Below, piece by piece: positions 44,805 through 56,794 of a stretch of DNA of 64,000 nt. The DNA is taken from the NCBI GenBank assembly GCA_015680905.1, contig CM027380.1, positions 53,709,001-53,773,000 on the forward strand, read 5' to 3'. Both the position numbers and the translations under genes were made by a program. A model generated the notes under the pieces. That model was not told the DNA's origin. It saw only the letters and a list, made by a program, of their open reading frames with translations, and did no database searches. How positions within the stretch are numbered: the first letter of the stretch is position 1; every line of letters starts with the position of its first letter. The DNA is from Coptis chinensis (taxonomy: Eukaryota; Streptophyta; Magnoliopsida; Ranunculales; Ranunculaceae).

Positions 44805-45358
44805 GGGCATCTCCAATGGGGGGTGTAAACCGTATAGAGTGGAAATTTTACACCCCAAATGTCAAAAAACTCTTTTCAATGGGGGTGTTATACCGTAGGT
44901 AATAGAGTATTAGTTGATAAAGAAGGTGGGGAATTCCCCTTTTCGCTATCAGCTAATAAAAATCTCGGGCGACACTCGAACAGACGTCTGAGTAAAAACA
45001 AATCCGGACATCACTTAGAGTGTCGTCTCTATCTATCTCTAAAGAACAGACGTCTGAGTAAAAACAAATTCGGACATCACTTAGAGTGTCGTCTCTATCT
45101 ATCTCTAAAGTCACAATTTAAAAATTTTAAACTCGGACGTCACTTCAAGTGATGTCCCACTTTAATTTAAAGAGAAACGTCATTTGAAGTGACATCCGAG
45201 TTTAAAATTGAACTTTTTTACACTTTTCCATTGGGAACAATAAAGAGTGGATATTTATGGACTCTACAATAATTTACAATTGGAGTAGTAAAATCCTAAT
45301 GGCACCTAGGTGACGCCTATGTGAAGGTGTAATTTTACACCCCCCATTGGAGATGCCC
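44805..45358. mobile_element. 554-bp PIF/Harbinger-type MITE
   Basis: The terminal repeats GGGCATCTCCAATGGGGGG and CCCCCCATTGGAGATGCCC are perfect, flanked by TTA on both sides (44802-44804 and 45359-45361). Inside are two 66-bp tandem units (44981-45046 and 45047-45112, each starting CAGACGTCTGAG) and a second hairpin near 45128-45208 (arms ACTCGGACGTCACTTCAAGT and CATTTGAAGTGACATCCGAG). Non-coding. Confidence 0.9.
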
Positions 45359-45384
45359 TTACTATTATACATCACATATTAGAA

Positions 45385-45480
45385 AGAGAAGTTGTTGTAT
45401 CGTAGTGGTAGAGCTCAAGTTTCAATTTATTGAAGGTTCGAATCTTACCATCTCAAAATAAGATTTTATAAATTCTACTA
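45385..45480 (+). mobile_element. tRNA-derived SINE fragment
   Basis: Internal pol III boxes are visible: an A-box-like TATCGTAGTGG at 45399-45409 and the B-box GGTTCGAATCT at 45435-45445, about 36 bp apart. The rest does not fold as a tRNA, so it is a SINE and not a tRNA gene. Confidence 0.55.
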
Positions 45481-45512
45481 TTTGTTATGGCCAGCCCAAG
45501 AGTTACTATGTT

Positions 45513-45850
45513 AAATTGTCAATTTCTCCATAAGCTCAAACTTATGTGAATAGTCAATTCTATTAATATATTAGAGACTCATATATGTCAACAGTTAGGT
45601 CTAAACCACCAGGGTTTGAGCGGTTTGCAAACAAACCAGACGAGTTAATTGGGTTTATTGCTTAAATAATCTACTAAATTGCCAATTTCTCTATAAGCTC
45701 GAACTTATGTGAAGAGTCAATTCTATTAATATATTAGAAGTTCATATATATCAACAGTTAAGTCTAAACCGTCCGGGTCTGAGCGGTTTGCAAACAAACC
45801 AAACAAGTTAATTGGGTTCAACATGGGTTTATTGCTTAAATGATCTACTA
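45513..45850. repeat. Tandem duplication with 163-bp offset inside the hAT element
   Basis: AATTTCTCCATAAGCTCAAA near 45521 recurs as AATTTCTCTATAAGCTCGAA near 45684. Both copies carry GAGCGGTTTGCAAACAAACC. They differ by scattered substitutions and a short insertion in copy two. Confidence 0.8.
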
Positions 45851-45936
45851 AGTGACCCAACTCGGTTTGGTGACCGGATCACCACAGTACACGGAGTCAA
45901 ACCGGCGGGCCGGGTTCTAATAACACTGCTTGGCAG

Positions 45937-46711
45937 CACCGTAATGGCAACTTAAAAAGAAGTCTAGAAATTGGTTCAAGTCTCATGCTCCTTTACAAGT
46001 ATTTGAACTGGAATAAGAGTCTTAGGCCCAATTCCATGTATCATATTTTTAGAAACATATATTCAAGACTTGAACTTCTCTACTATTCTTCCTTATCGCC
46101 TCTCAACTCCAGGTTTTGTAAGGATACATGCAAGTGAAAGATTGAAACTGTGAAAAACTCCTTACAAAGCTCATTAAAAGGGGGCCTACTGAGGATAACT
46201 CCAAACAATGTAAATGAACAATAATAGTTCAAAAAACAAGGACAATAGATCCTTTTCTTTGTTTTACTGAAGAAGTTACAAATGTGATTATGTGCAAACT
46301 TAAATAAAGTGAAACCTTACAGACTCTTCAGTTATTACAGCCAACCAGTATACAAAATAGTTTAGAGATTTTGAGGACCTCTCAAACCTCAAAACTTAGC
46401 TCATTTGATTGTAAAAAGAAGTAATCAACGAGTCTGCATCATGTTTCACTACTTGGAGACTCTTCTAAATAATTGCTTTTAGAAATCCCAGCAGAACAAA
46501 TAACCTCCTTGGGTATTAGCTATACATAATAATGTAAACTTTCAAAAATAGCTTAAAGGAAAGTATGAGGGTTTAAAAGAACATAGCATTGCAGAGAAAT
46601 GTGAGGTTGAGTACTTGTCGGAAATATGATTTCATTTCAAAGTTCAAACTATGTGGAACAGAAGGATCTAAGAATTGCCCAAACCATTAAATGACGAATG
46701 AGATATTAGTC
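45937..46711. other. Intergenic DNA, nothing recognised
   Basis: No supported gene, LTR or terminal repeat. Confidence 0.5.
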
Positions 46712-48440
46712 TCTAATGTTTTTTTTTTAATATAATTGAGGTTGTGGCAGACCTCCACCTGCATTAAAATCTTAAATATATTGTTTCATGTAGACTTCCT
46801 CAACAATAGTCATTAGAGTTGAACTCAAACGAGGTACGAAAAATTTCAATACATGATCAATTGCTAAAGAGACAAGATTATCAGCAGCTCTATTCGCTTC
46901 GCTGTGTACATGGGTGATCCTTACACTAACTAACTGCCTAAGTAGTTCATTAATAGAAGCTGTTATATTAGCACATTGCCAAGGGGCTATTTCTTGGTTC
47001 TTCAGTGTCCTTACTGCTCTTGGAGAATCTGATGCTATTTCCACCTTGTAATCTTCACCATCATACATCCCTTTAAGCCATTAAGAATTGATCTAAGTTC
47101 TTGAAATAAAAATGATCTTAGCCCTCCTGTGTCAATGTAAACAAGTATCACTATTCCATTAGCATCTCGAAGGATACCTCCATTTCCACATCTGTTATCT
47201 GTCAGAGAACCATCTGCATTGGGCATAGCTGTATCAGGTTCAGGTTTCCTCCATATACATGGTACTGGCACTTTAGTTTTGTATTCAACTGTTATTCTCA
47301 GTCTCTCCATTAAAGCTTTAAGGTGGATAGAGTCCTTCACTACTGTTAACTGACCTTGTAAGTAAACTCCCACATCACCGAGAAGTCTATTTCTCACCGT
47401 CATCCAGCCTTGAGTCGCCTTCCTAAATCTCATATAGTTCCTCTCCCTCCCAATATAGCTCACCACTGCACATACATAAACTTTGTAGACTTCTATTTCT
47501 ATGGTATTCTTCTGACAAAGCCTCATAAGTTGATTCCACTCCCTATTGCCATTAGAAGCTTGGGCAGGTAAACCTAAATGTTGCTTAACAATATTCGTTA
47601 GTGCTTTGCTGAATGGGCACTCAAAGAAGAGATGCTTAGAGTTCTCTCTTGAGTTAGGGTTACGCAAGCAACACTTGGAGGAATGTAGCACCTTTTTCTG
47701 GACTAATCTATCTTGAGTAGGCAGATTTCCAGAGAAAAGGAGCCAAGCTGTAAAAGAATGTTTAGGAATCACCAGTTTCCCCCAAACCATATTGTAACAT
47801 CTCACTGTATCCCTTGGAATTCTAAGAGCAACATAAGCAGACTTTGAAGTATATGTTCCAGCAGGGTTAGGACTCCATATGATTCTATCTTCTGGAAGAT
47901 GAACATTGATTTCAGTGGACAGAATCTTCTCTTTCAAGGAGCTTTGAGGTAAGTCTTGTACAATTGAATTCCATTTCTGTAATGAGTTCACTAACTTTTG
48001 TACTCATAGGAAGTGTAAAATCATTTCTTGCTGTTGGATCCACCTTCAGTGGTGTATCATAACACCAAATAGGTATGAGTACCATTTGAGATACTGTACT
48101 TGATAAATTTCCTAGCAATAGGTCTTCTCTCTAGAATGCCCCCTCCACACCCAAGAACACTCCTTGGAACATTCATGGTCTAAAAGTACTTCCCTTTGAG
48201 ATTCTGGTTCCATGTCCACTTCACCCATAAGCTGTTTTCTTTAGAAGCCACCTTGAAGACTAGACCACAATAAGCTGATATATCGGAGTTTAAGATCAAG
48301 GATTCCTAGGCCACCTTCCTTCTTTGTAAGACTCGACTCTAAAGTTACCCACTTGAAATGAGTTAATAACACGTACAATAGTCCCACACTCCCACATAGG
48401 AAGAACACTAAGGAGTTCTTGAACTAATATGTCTACTCCA
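46712..48440 (-). mobile_element. 5'-truncated L1-type LINE (RT end, zf-RVT, RNase H)
   Basis: The minus strand ends in an A tail (T run at about 46719 on the plus strand). From the 5' side it holds the end of RT (KKEGGLGILDLKLRYISLLW), then a zf-RVT domain: SAYVALRIP, VWGKLVIPKHSFTAWLLFSG, PTQDRLVQKKVL and HLFFECPFSKAL. Then comes a LINE RNase H with ADGSLTDNRCGNGGILRDAN, ASDSPRAVRTLKNQ and THVHSEANRAADNLVSLAID. Three frames carry it (48118-47912, 47991-47035, 47068-46772), so it is shifted and inactive. The endonuclease and most of RT are missing. No clean target duplication was found. Confidence 0.85.
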
Positions 48441-48779
48441 TGTCACCCACGCATGTGGTCCGCGTGATAGACTCAATAATGTGCCTCCCCCCACCCCCTT
48501 CCTTTTTACCTTTTCAGTATCATATCATGTGGTACGTTTGCGAGTCAAAAACAGTACTTCTAACGTCCCCGTTGTCATAGAAGAAGAGCAAAGAACAAGA
48601 AAAAAACAACAGCACAGAGTAGAAAAAATAGCCATGTAGTACTAACCTTATAGCTGTCCCAGTTTTCAACAGACTATTATAGCTACATTTGAAAGGGGGG
48701 AACCGTTCAAAGGATGAGGGAAAAAGGAAACAACGGTGCTGACTAATAAAATGTTTTTTTTTAAATTTTAACCGAGGGA

Positions 48780-49090
48780 GTGTTAGAGTTCTAAGAGAAC
48801 ATCTCCCTAAGAAGATGTCCCACAACACTACTTTCGTTGTGTGCAGATGGTCCATTAGGGGTTTGGGGGCAGTGCCCCCGACCCAATATTTTAGGAAGTT
48901 TTTATTATTGTGAACTCTTATTTTTCATCTATATATTGAAGTGATACGAGGCTGGAACTACTAAGGCCGTATCTTCTTTTTCTCTTTCTTCTCCACTAAC
49001 AACAATACAATTTTACTGAGAACTTATTTGAACATTTCATTGTTCAAGTTGAACAAATAATTGTGAGAAATTGTTTGACGGTTGATTTAT
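48780..49090 (+). mobile_element. LTR-like fragment with primer-binding-type sequence
   Basis: Starts TGTTAGAGTTCTAAGAG and holds GGGGTTTGGGGGCAGTGCCC and a TATA-like CTATATATTGAAG. It is followed at about 49095 by TTTTATCAGAGCG, close to the Met-tRNA primer site TGGTATCAGAGC. A solo LTR plus a little leader is likely, probably Copia-type. No second LTR or target duplication was found. Confidence 0.45.
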
Positions 49091-49416
49091 TTTTATCAGA
49101 GCGATTGTTATTCAAAAAGGTTGGTGACTTATTGTAATTGACCTTTTTGCTCTTGTGGTTTGTGAAACCTAATTTCTCAATATTGTATCCTAGTTGAAGC
49201 TTCCTCCAATTGGTTTACAAAAAAATGCCACATATGTAAGCATGTATAAAGTGACCAATTTGGACACACTTAGATAGCTTCTATGAGTTGAGTCGGTCAT
49301 TTGAAATTGAAGTAGTAGAAGATTAACAAAATTGAAGAGCATTTGCAGATATTGACAAAAGGAAAAATTAGAAAAACTCAAAAAACACAACAAAAAGAAG
49401 AAGCATTTTGCATTAC

Positions 49417-49517
49417 CTGATTCCAGAGTCCGAATCAAGTCCACTGGCATCTGAGCTGCTCTTGACCACTGCTCCTCAAACTCATACAACTCCACAAGCT
49501 TCTCAATAATCAAATAA
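49417..49517 (-). pseudogene. Orphan exon resembling COP9 signalosome subunit 4
   Basis: A 101-bp minus-strand exon with an acceptor (TTTTTCAG at 49518) and a donor (GTAATG at 49416). It encodes LIIEKLVELYEFEEQWSRAA then QMPVDLIRTLESG. The stretch EKLVELYEFEEQWSRAAQM resembles the helical-repeat part of plant CSN4. CSN4 is a PCI-domain subunit of the signalosome that removes Nedd8 from cullins. After QM the sequence diverges. I see no neighbouring exon on either side, so this is a transposed or decayed fragment, not a gene. The family match is from memory. Confidence 0.5.
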
Positions 49518-49739
49518 CTGAAAAATTAATACTACCAATCAGTCTCAACTTTGTCAAAACTAATATATCGGAGCCAGGGGCCCAGGGTACGCCCCGGCTC
49601 ACCATGAGTTTTGGTACAAAAAGTAATTAGTCTTGGTAAATTAGGGCGGGAGTACAACCATTATTCTTTGAAATGTCAATTTTGCCTATAAGAGCATAAT
49701 AGAGTGTCTTAGATCTGCTATTTGTTAAGGGGCAGCGGT

Positions 49740-49892
49740 ATTCACACCCCATAAAATGGGACTAGCATCCCTTTTGGATCTAAGACACTCTATTATCATC
49801 CATTTTTCTCTTCAGAAAATAAATATATCGGAATGATATATGACATATATCATCCAAAAGAGTGCTAGTCCCATTTTATGGGGTGCCGACCT
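49740..49892. mobile_element. 153-bp Mutator-type MITE
   Basis: The 9-bp target duplication TTTGTTAAG lies at 49731-49739 and 49893-49901. The element is almost a hairpin. CACCCCATAAAATGGGACTA on the left is matched by its complement TAGTCCCATTTTATGGGGTG on the right. The right end lacks a few bases of the left terminal repeat (GGCAGCGGTATTCACACCCC). Confidence 0.8.
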
Positions 49893-49901
49893 TTTGTTAA
49901 G

Positions 49902-51164
49902 GGTCTAAAAGTAATTTGGACTTTATTAGTTTGTGACTTGAACATGACAACAGTTGAGACACCAGTCCACATGAGTATAATTACACACGTACATACTTCA
50001 ACTGAAAAGATGGTAGTGTTACTGTAAGCTTGTCATATGATATGTTTGCATACTCCTCTAGCCATCATAAGCCATATGACATTATAGTTTGACAAAAGAA
50101 AACAAAAATAGGACAAAAAAAAAAAGAGAGTATATACAATTAGATGCACCTTATTTATAGAAATCATCAATTAACAAAAACAAATAATTTAATGAACTAA
50201 CCTATGCAATTAATGATCTTGTTTACTCCCTATTAAGTACAGTGGGTGTGAGTTATAATCATTCTTTCAAATTAGAAAAATTCTTTACCTAAACTATAAT
50301 ATAATTTTGATTTTGAAAGCTTGACAAATAAACTAACAATTGCTTGATTCGCATTAAAAAAAAATGATAGACTTCCAAATATTAGACTAAAGAGAAAAGC
50401 AAGAAAAATACGTGTACACTCTAATTGAGTTGCGATGAAAACATGTAGTGCTAATCGGCTCACCCTAGAATAAATTCCTAGCTCCGCCACTGATAATATA
50501 ATTTAGTTAGGAGACTCGCACAACTTCCCTTAATCACCTAAAACTCCAAAGATAAAACTTTTAAAATTTTCGTCCAAATGCATAACCGTAAATACCATCT
50601 AAAATTCAAAAAACATATCATAAAAAACAAATCATAAGTTCATAACCTCGACCTAGCTTTATCAGTGTATTGAATATATACTTATTATTTTTGGGGTTCT
50701 ATTGATGCTTGCAAATTGTCTTATATAGAAACAGAATACTACATCTTTCTATAATACTAGATCATTCTACCACATAATAATCTAATTATGTCACTCTATT
50801 GTGTACTTATGACTATCAACATAAACAATGAAACAACATAGTCTAGGCAAATCATGTTCTTTTTAGATCAGCCAAGCAACATATTATATTGTATTGATAA
50901 TAGTGGTACAGTGTTGGAGGTTCACACTACAAATTATATAGGCTAAGCATCAATCACCGCATCCCACTTAAATACAAGATCTTCCAATTTTGAACCCTTA
51001 CAAATGGGTAAACATGTTCTTCAAAAGAAACAACACGAGGTTGAAGCGCATAAACGGCAATCTCCTTCTGACCATAGTAACTACATGCTCAAGATTCAGT
51101 TGTTTGTCTTCAAAAAATCCGCTAGTTTATTTTGAACCGTATGTTCCAACATAGAGCATGGTGA
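49902..51164. other. Intergenic DNA, nothing recognised
   Basis: AT-rich, no coding or repeat terminus that I can support. Confidence 0.5.
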
Positions 51165-51300
51165 AGCACCAGAGTCACTGGCTCAATGGTTGTGCACCCA
51201 TCCACTTAAAAGGGAGATTGCGGGTTCAAACCTCACTAGCGTCACCTAAGAGAGCTTTCACTTGTGAAATTATCTAAAACTATGGGTCTGCGCTGGTGAT
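51165..51300 (+). mobile_element. tRNA-derived SINE
   Basis: A box TGGCTCAATGG at 51179-51189 and B box GGTTCAAACC at 51223-51232 have the spacing of a tRNA-type pol III promoter, followed by a non-tRNA body (CACTTGTGAAATTATC). The exact 3' end and target duplication are unresolved. Confidence 0.6.
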
Positions 51301-51544
51301 GATAGCATTTGGGAACGGTATATCTTGAGTAGCTTATGGCTCCATGTTCAATACCATCCGGGGGTTCGTGATGTTAGTCTTCAGGGCAGGTCGATGGTGA
51401 CGTGGCTGCTTGGGTGGACAAAAGGGAATTAAGTCTTCATAAAAGGTGGCTTTTGTGCGATGCAAAGGTGATGGGATTATTTGGGTGGCAACAACACGTG
51501 AAGTTTCACTGTTTAGCACCTAGTTGCTCGGGTTGTAAGCTAAG

Positions 51545-51678
51545 TTACATTGACACGGACATGTGCATCCGTTTTCGATACGGATACGAAGTGTCTAACA
51601 CGACGAAATATAAAAAATTGACACGTAAATACGTATCCGATACCGATTATTTTTCAAATATAGTGTGTCCATGTAACA
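51545..51678. mobile_element. 134-bp MITE, intact relative of 41752-44095
   Basis: The ends TTACATTGACACGGACATG and GTGTGTCCATGTAA are imperfect inverted repeats. The middle holds ATACGGATACGAAGTGTCTA and ACGTATCCGATACCG. It shows what the split MITE at 41752-44095 looked like before interruption. Confidence 0.65.
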
Positions 51679-52299
51679 TAGATTGTAAGGAACAACTTCC
51701 ATTTATAAATAAGAGATTCTGAGAAAGAAAAAAAGCGGTGCACCTTCCAATAATACTTGCTGAAAGGGAAAATGTTCCACCGTTTCAGTACTTCTGTATG
51801 CAACAAACATGCCCTAACATACTTCAACTAAAGCCGAGGTTTACCTAAATAGATGAAGAGACTTTCTTCTTCTCTTTAGCCAAACCGCATTTATCAGCCA
51901 TGACTTAATCCATCTTAAAGAAAGTATCCATCATCAAAGTCCTCCCCACGCCCACATACTCATAAAAAAGTTAACTTTTGGAGTAACTAATGTAGGCCAA
52001 CCTTCTCCCAAGTTAGAATTTTAGATCAGCATGATTCAATCCGCAAATCTTTTCTGCTCAATCAAACATCACAAGGTTTGAATGAGCCAGCCTGTTGCTA
52101 TTCCAAATTTTTATATTTTCCGTATCTCGTGGGGTTTATATATTCTTACAATATATTTGGCCACCATGAGAGTGGCACTAAAAGAACTCGAGATACCAAG
52201 ATCCCAAGTAAAAGCTCCGCCCATCCCATGAAAGCGATCCCTCATCTTGCCCAACTTACAATCTGATTAAGGAAGATGGGATTGACATCAGCTTTAGGA

Positions 52300-52770
52300 G
52301 TCAATGTTCGGACCATATATATGACTTCTCCAAAAGGAATTCCCTCGGTGTTACTGATCTTGAACTTGACTTGATCAAAATCACTTCATTGTAGTTCAGT
52401 AAACCTCTCCTAAGCATATGGTGTTCAGATCTCCTTGTAGCACCCTGCACCTCATATTTGGTTTTACTGATGACGCGGTAATGCAATATTTGTCTCTTAA
52501 ACCCTCCTATCTTCTTGTCCATGCACACCTTGTCCCAACTTATAAGGTTGTTTCTCCTTGCTTCATTTGTGGTTCCTGCACCTCATATTTGGTTTTACTG
52601 ATGACGCGGTAATGCAATATTTGTCTCTTAAACCCTCCTATCTTCTTGTCCATGCACACCTTGTCCCAACTTATAAGGTTGTTTCTCCTTGCTTCATTTG
52701 TGGTTCCCAAGTCCATTTGCAAGTTGTAACGCTCATAGGAATTGCCAAAAACCGAGAGACACACCTGTAG
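52300..52770 (-). pseudogene. LINE RT fragment with an internal 131-bp tandem duplication
   Basis: Minus-strand TTNEARRNNLISWDKVCMDK is a typical C-terminal RT stretch of plant L1 LINEs, and KKIGGFKRQILHYRVISKTK follows. The 131-bp segment 52444-52574 is repeated at 52575-52705 with almost no differences. No RT catalytic core or tail is nearby. Confidence 0.65.
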
Positions 52771-53082
52771 ACATGAAAATATATTTTTGACTAAAATATA
52801 CCTACCTACCTCCGTTAGAGTCCTTTTGAGATAAGTTTCCTATTTCAGGTGACTAGCTTTTTGTTTGATCTTCCAACTGTTCCAGTAAGATATGGTCCTA
52901 TTCCTATAAGATAACAGTTCCAACAGGACACGCCAAGCTGTAGTATGAAATAACTAGTAGGAAGAAACAATAATAACACCCAAAATATCCACAAGTCATG
53001 GGACATTAGGAACTTCAATCACTCTATACAAAGCAAAACTAACTCTGGTTAAGCCCAACATAACATTTAGACCATAAGAAAA

Positions 53083-53754
53083 GGGGCGCGGTAGTGGCAC
53101 CCCTTTGGCAAAAAATAAAAAAATAATGGTTATTCTTTATATGTCCTTTAAAACCTCCATGCCCAAATAGTTCGGGCAAGATGAGATTAATGTTGCATTT
53201 TCATGATCCCATATAATAAAAGTAATGATTTTCGGAATATTTTTTTGTATTTTTTGTTTTTTTTTCACTTCAAATTTTGCGTATTGAATACATACGACAT
53301 ATGGATACCTCATTTTCTTCTTTAAAGCTTCTTTATACACTCCAAGAACAACACCAAAACCATAACAAAAAAAATGTACAATCAAGACATAATTTTGCTA
53401 TCTCGCAGCAAATATTTTCATATGTTATAAGAAAAATTTGTAATCAAATTAATGAAAAAGAGTTTTGATAATTAACACAAGCAAAGACTCAATTTTAGTT
53501 AACACAACCATCTCGCGGCAACTAACTTTTTTTACGGTGGCTATTAAAAAAATATTAAAAGAAAAAAGGACTCGCGACAACCACTTTCCGTGGAATATGG
53601 GATCTTGCAGCAACCCGATGCCGTGGATTGTGCGATCTCGTGGCAACTTCTTTTCGTGAGTGTTTTTTATGTGATTAATGGAGGGATGCTAGTACCTTTG
53701 AATTGGTCAAAGGGGGTGACAATTCCATAAAGTGGGGTGTCAATACCGCGACCC
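53083..53754. mobile_element. 672-bp Mutator-type MITE
   Basis: The 9-bp target duplication ATAAGAAAA lies at 53074-53082 and 53755-53763. The left end is GGGGCGCGGTAGTGGCACCC. The right end reverse complemented is GGGTCGCGGTATTGACACCC. The ends match those of 49740-49892, so both belong to one family. No transposase frame. Confidence 0.88.
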
Positions 53755-53763
53755 ATAAGAAAA

Positions 53764-56700
53764 TGGCTTTGATATGATTATATGAAGCATATAGTCCTAC
53801 TCTAGTTCCATAGAGAGAAGCATTTATCTTCTAGCTGTACTTTCAGAACCAAAATATCCCCCACCCCCTTTTCCTCTGCAAGCCCAATACGTTAAAAAGC
53901 CTTTGCCACTGTAATGAACAGGAGAGATGAGAGTAGATCGTCACAATGTTGGACTCTTGAACTATGAAGAAATCACAAGAAGCTAGTGAATCCTTCACCG
54001 GGATGAGGCAAGCCAATATAATATGCATTGTTCTTATTCAAGTCCAATCCATTTCACTACAAAATTTCTTAATATACAAAGTCGACTTTGCAAACCACTC
54101 CCAGATTATTAAACCTTTGATAAAAGTCAGCCACTTCATTTTGCAATCAAAACTCCATCCAGAATTTTGGCATCCTCCCACAATAACCCCTTGATATTTA
54201 GAGATAAGTGCAGATACAACCATATGCAATCTTACTTTGACAAGTAAACACCTCAAGAAGGAATAACACGTCTAAAGTCCTCGAAGACAAAGCACACTCC
54301 ACGTTTGGGTCAAAGAGAAAAGACTGGAATTAGGTCAAAAGTACATTCTAATTATTACACCTTCTTGAAACAGTTTCATAACTAGTATTTAAATAAAATG
54401 AAAAACAAAAATGAAAAGAAAGAAAGAGAAAAAATAAAAAACAAACAATTTCATGTAGCAAGCCTGTCCTATTCCTGAATTTCCAGACAAAGCATCCTCC
54501 ATTTTTCCTGTAGCATGTTCCGGTACTAAAAACTAGCAATCTAAAATTTCTGGTCCTCTCACGGAAAATCTCTGGACCAAAATATTTTGGAACCAAATTC
54601 CAAAGTCAATGTTGATTTTTGCGTTCGAGAACCTTGTTCCCGGCAAAGAACTCGAGCTCTCACACAAGAACTCAACTGAGAAAACCTTTCTCTAACACTT
54701 AAACGGGAGTATTCTTCAATTCTAACCATGGCCAAAGGCCTACAACTCAATTTATAACTTTCTACAACTTTGATAATAGAAACCTATTCTAAACACAATT
54801 CAAATCATAATCAAAACAATAAATTCGTAATTAAATAAACTCAAAAATAGAAATAGTACGTCTAAAACGCTAATTAGACTCAACTCCTAAAAATCCCTAA
54901 AAATACTAATATCAATAGTAACTAATTTGGAGGTGATTATCTCTAGGATGCATCAGAAAAATCAGCATATCCACTCATAGGGGACAACAAGGATTACCAA
55001 TATTGGTGCAACAAAATCCCAAACTCATAATCCACCATGTCGACTAAAGGACTCACCAAAACCGAATTCAGAAAATACCAGAGCTTCAATGCTAACGTCG
55101 AAAAACTGGCACCAACTCTTACCAATCACACCAACTTCATTTTTGTTAGTTTCTTTCACTCTCAAGCTTGATCAGATATTATGAGTTGCATAGCCCTTCT
55201 CCTTAACAGATGTTACACATCAAAGAGATCAAGATAACAATGAAAGTAATCCACATATACACATAACAGCTGTAATACACCACCAAGTAACACTTTGAAG
55301 TAAGCCTAACACATACACATTACAATCATACCAAGTCGGAATGGTTAATCATTTAGAGCTAGCAGACAACATTACAGTTCTACAGTACAAAATAAAGCAT
55401 TACAACCAATTATTTTTAACATATTATGAGAAACAAGATTTTAAGAAACATTGCAGAAGAACCACAATTTTAATCAGGAAACCCCTTAAATTAAAGAGAC
55501 TCACTAGTCATTACTAAGATCAATCTAAAGACACAGCCGTATTAAAACAATCAAATAATATTACAGAGAAAGAAGGACCTGAAACCAGCTCGAGACGAAA
55601 AAGAGAAGAATTCTCTGTTCATCACAAAATCGTTAAAAAATGAAAAAAGTTAAAGTAAGTAGTATTTCTGAATCATATATCAGAAACATTAGATATAATA
55701 ATACTTGGTAAATGTCCACTGTAAAACTTTACTAATAAATTACATCGATATTCTTTTGTTGTAAGAGGTGAAAATTTGGAATTATTGCTGGCAGGCTCCT
55801 TATCTGCCAACAACCTTACCACCACTATGAACCAGGGAGACTTGTTATTTTGTGCGTTATCAGAAAATATAAGTACGGCTGGTACAATAAAGAGGATGGT
55901 CAAATGTTCTAAAGCATGAAACTAGTTTAGCAGCTTCCTTGCCTCTTTACTGATTGCGATAGCATTTGCACAAAATTTTGCTAAAATAGAGTATCGAGTT
56001 GCGTATAAGGTAAGAGTGCTTAGCCTTACGCTCTCTTGGGCAGTGTGGACAGAGAGTCTATATTTAGGAATTGGTGACGTGGCAGTCATGTTTTTATTCT
56101 ATACGTGTTTGGTCTGTTTTAAACATAGATACTCTAGTAAGTCCCTTGAATTGCATAAACACAAAAGTGTGGATAAGCAAATCCAAAGGAAAAACCCAGA
56201 TTCCCTAAAACGTGTTTTCTATCTATGAGAGAGAAAAAAAATAATAATAAAAACACATAAAGAATGCTCTCCCTATCTTTTTCTCCTCCTCCTTTTTCTC
56301 TCTCTCCTTCATGGGAATCATAGTAATGGAATCATAAACCTTATGTATTTTCTCTCTCTCCGCTTTTTTTATTTTCTCACATTATTATTTTTTTTTTCAA
56401 AAAAGTGGTGTTTAAATCTTCACATTATTCATCAAATTGGGACTTTCTTTTTTTAGGGGATGTTTTTTGTATAAATCAATTGGGTGCTTATGTATTCAAT
56501 ATTTAATTTTTTTTTTTTTTATTTGCAAATTTTGTATATGATTTTTTTTTTTTTTTTTTTAGTTTTTCTCTTGTATAATATAAAAAATGAGTATATACGT
56601 GTGAATGTCAACCAAACAGTAGCCAAGTAAAACATGTGACATGATAAGAGGCAGGCACACAAGTATCATCTCATGACTTGTATCACCTAATCATAGTTAA

Positions 56701-56790
56701 GTAATACAATATCTCTTGCAGCCAAATAGAGCCTTAATAAATAAAGTAATATATACACCTGGACTTTCACATCTTTAACACCAAATTAAC
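53764..56790. other. Intergenic DNA with T-rich simple sequence
   Basis: No supported gene. CT-rich and poly-T tracts occur at 56270-56580. A leader-like stretch at 54600-54760 has no second copy here to prove it is an LTR. Confidence 0.5.
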
Positions 56791-56794
56791 TAAT

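Larger units (their letters stand above)
44538..45928. mobile_element. hAT-type non-autonomous element with nested inserts
   Basis: The 8-bp target duplication CTTGGCAG lies at 44530-44537 and 45929-45936. The terminal repeats are CAGTATTATCGGACCC on the left and, reverse complemented, CAGTGTTATTAGAACCC on the right. An 8-bp duplication with CA-starting ends indicates hAT. A Harbinger MITE (44805-45358), a tRNA-derived SINE (about 45385-45480) and a duplicated segment (45513-45850) lie inside. No transposase frame. Confidence 0.8.

Noticed and set aside
45385-45480. Functional tRNA gene
   Set aside because: Boxes A and B are present but the sequence does not make the acceptor and anticodon arms. 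Same reasoning for 51165-51300.
56500-56580. Poly-T runs as retroposon tails
   Set aside because: Several separate T runs without flanking duplications. Simple sequence is the safer reading.
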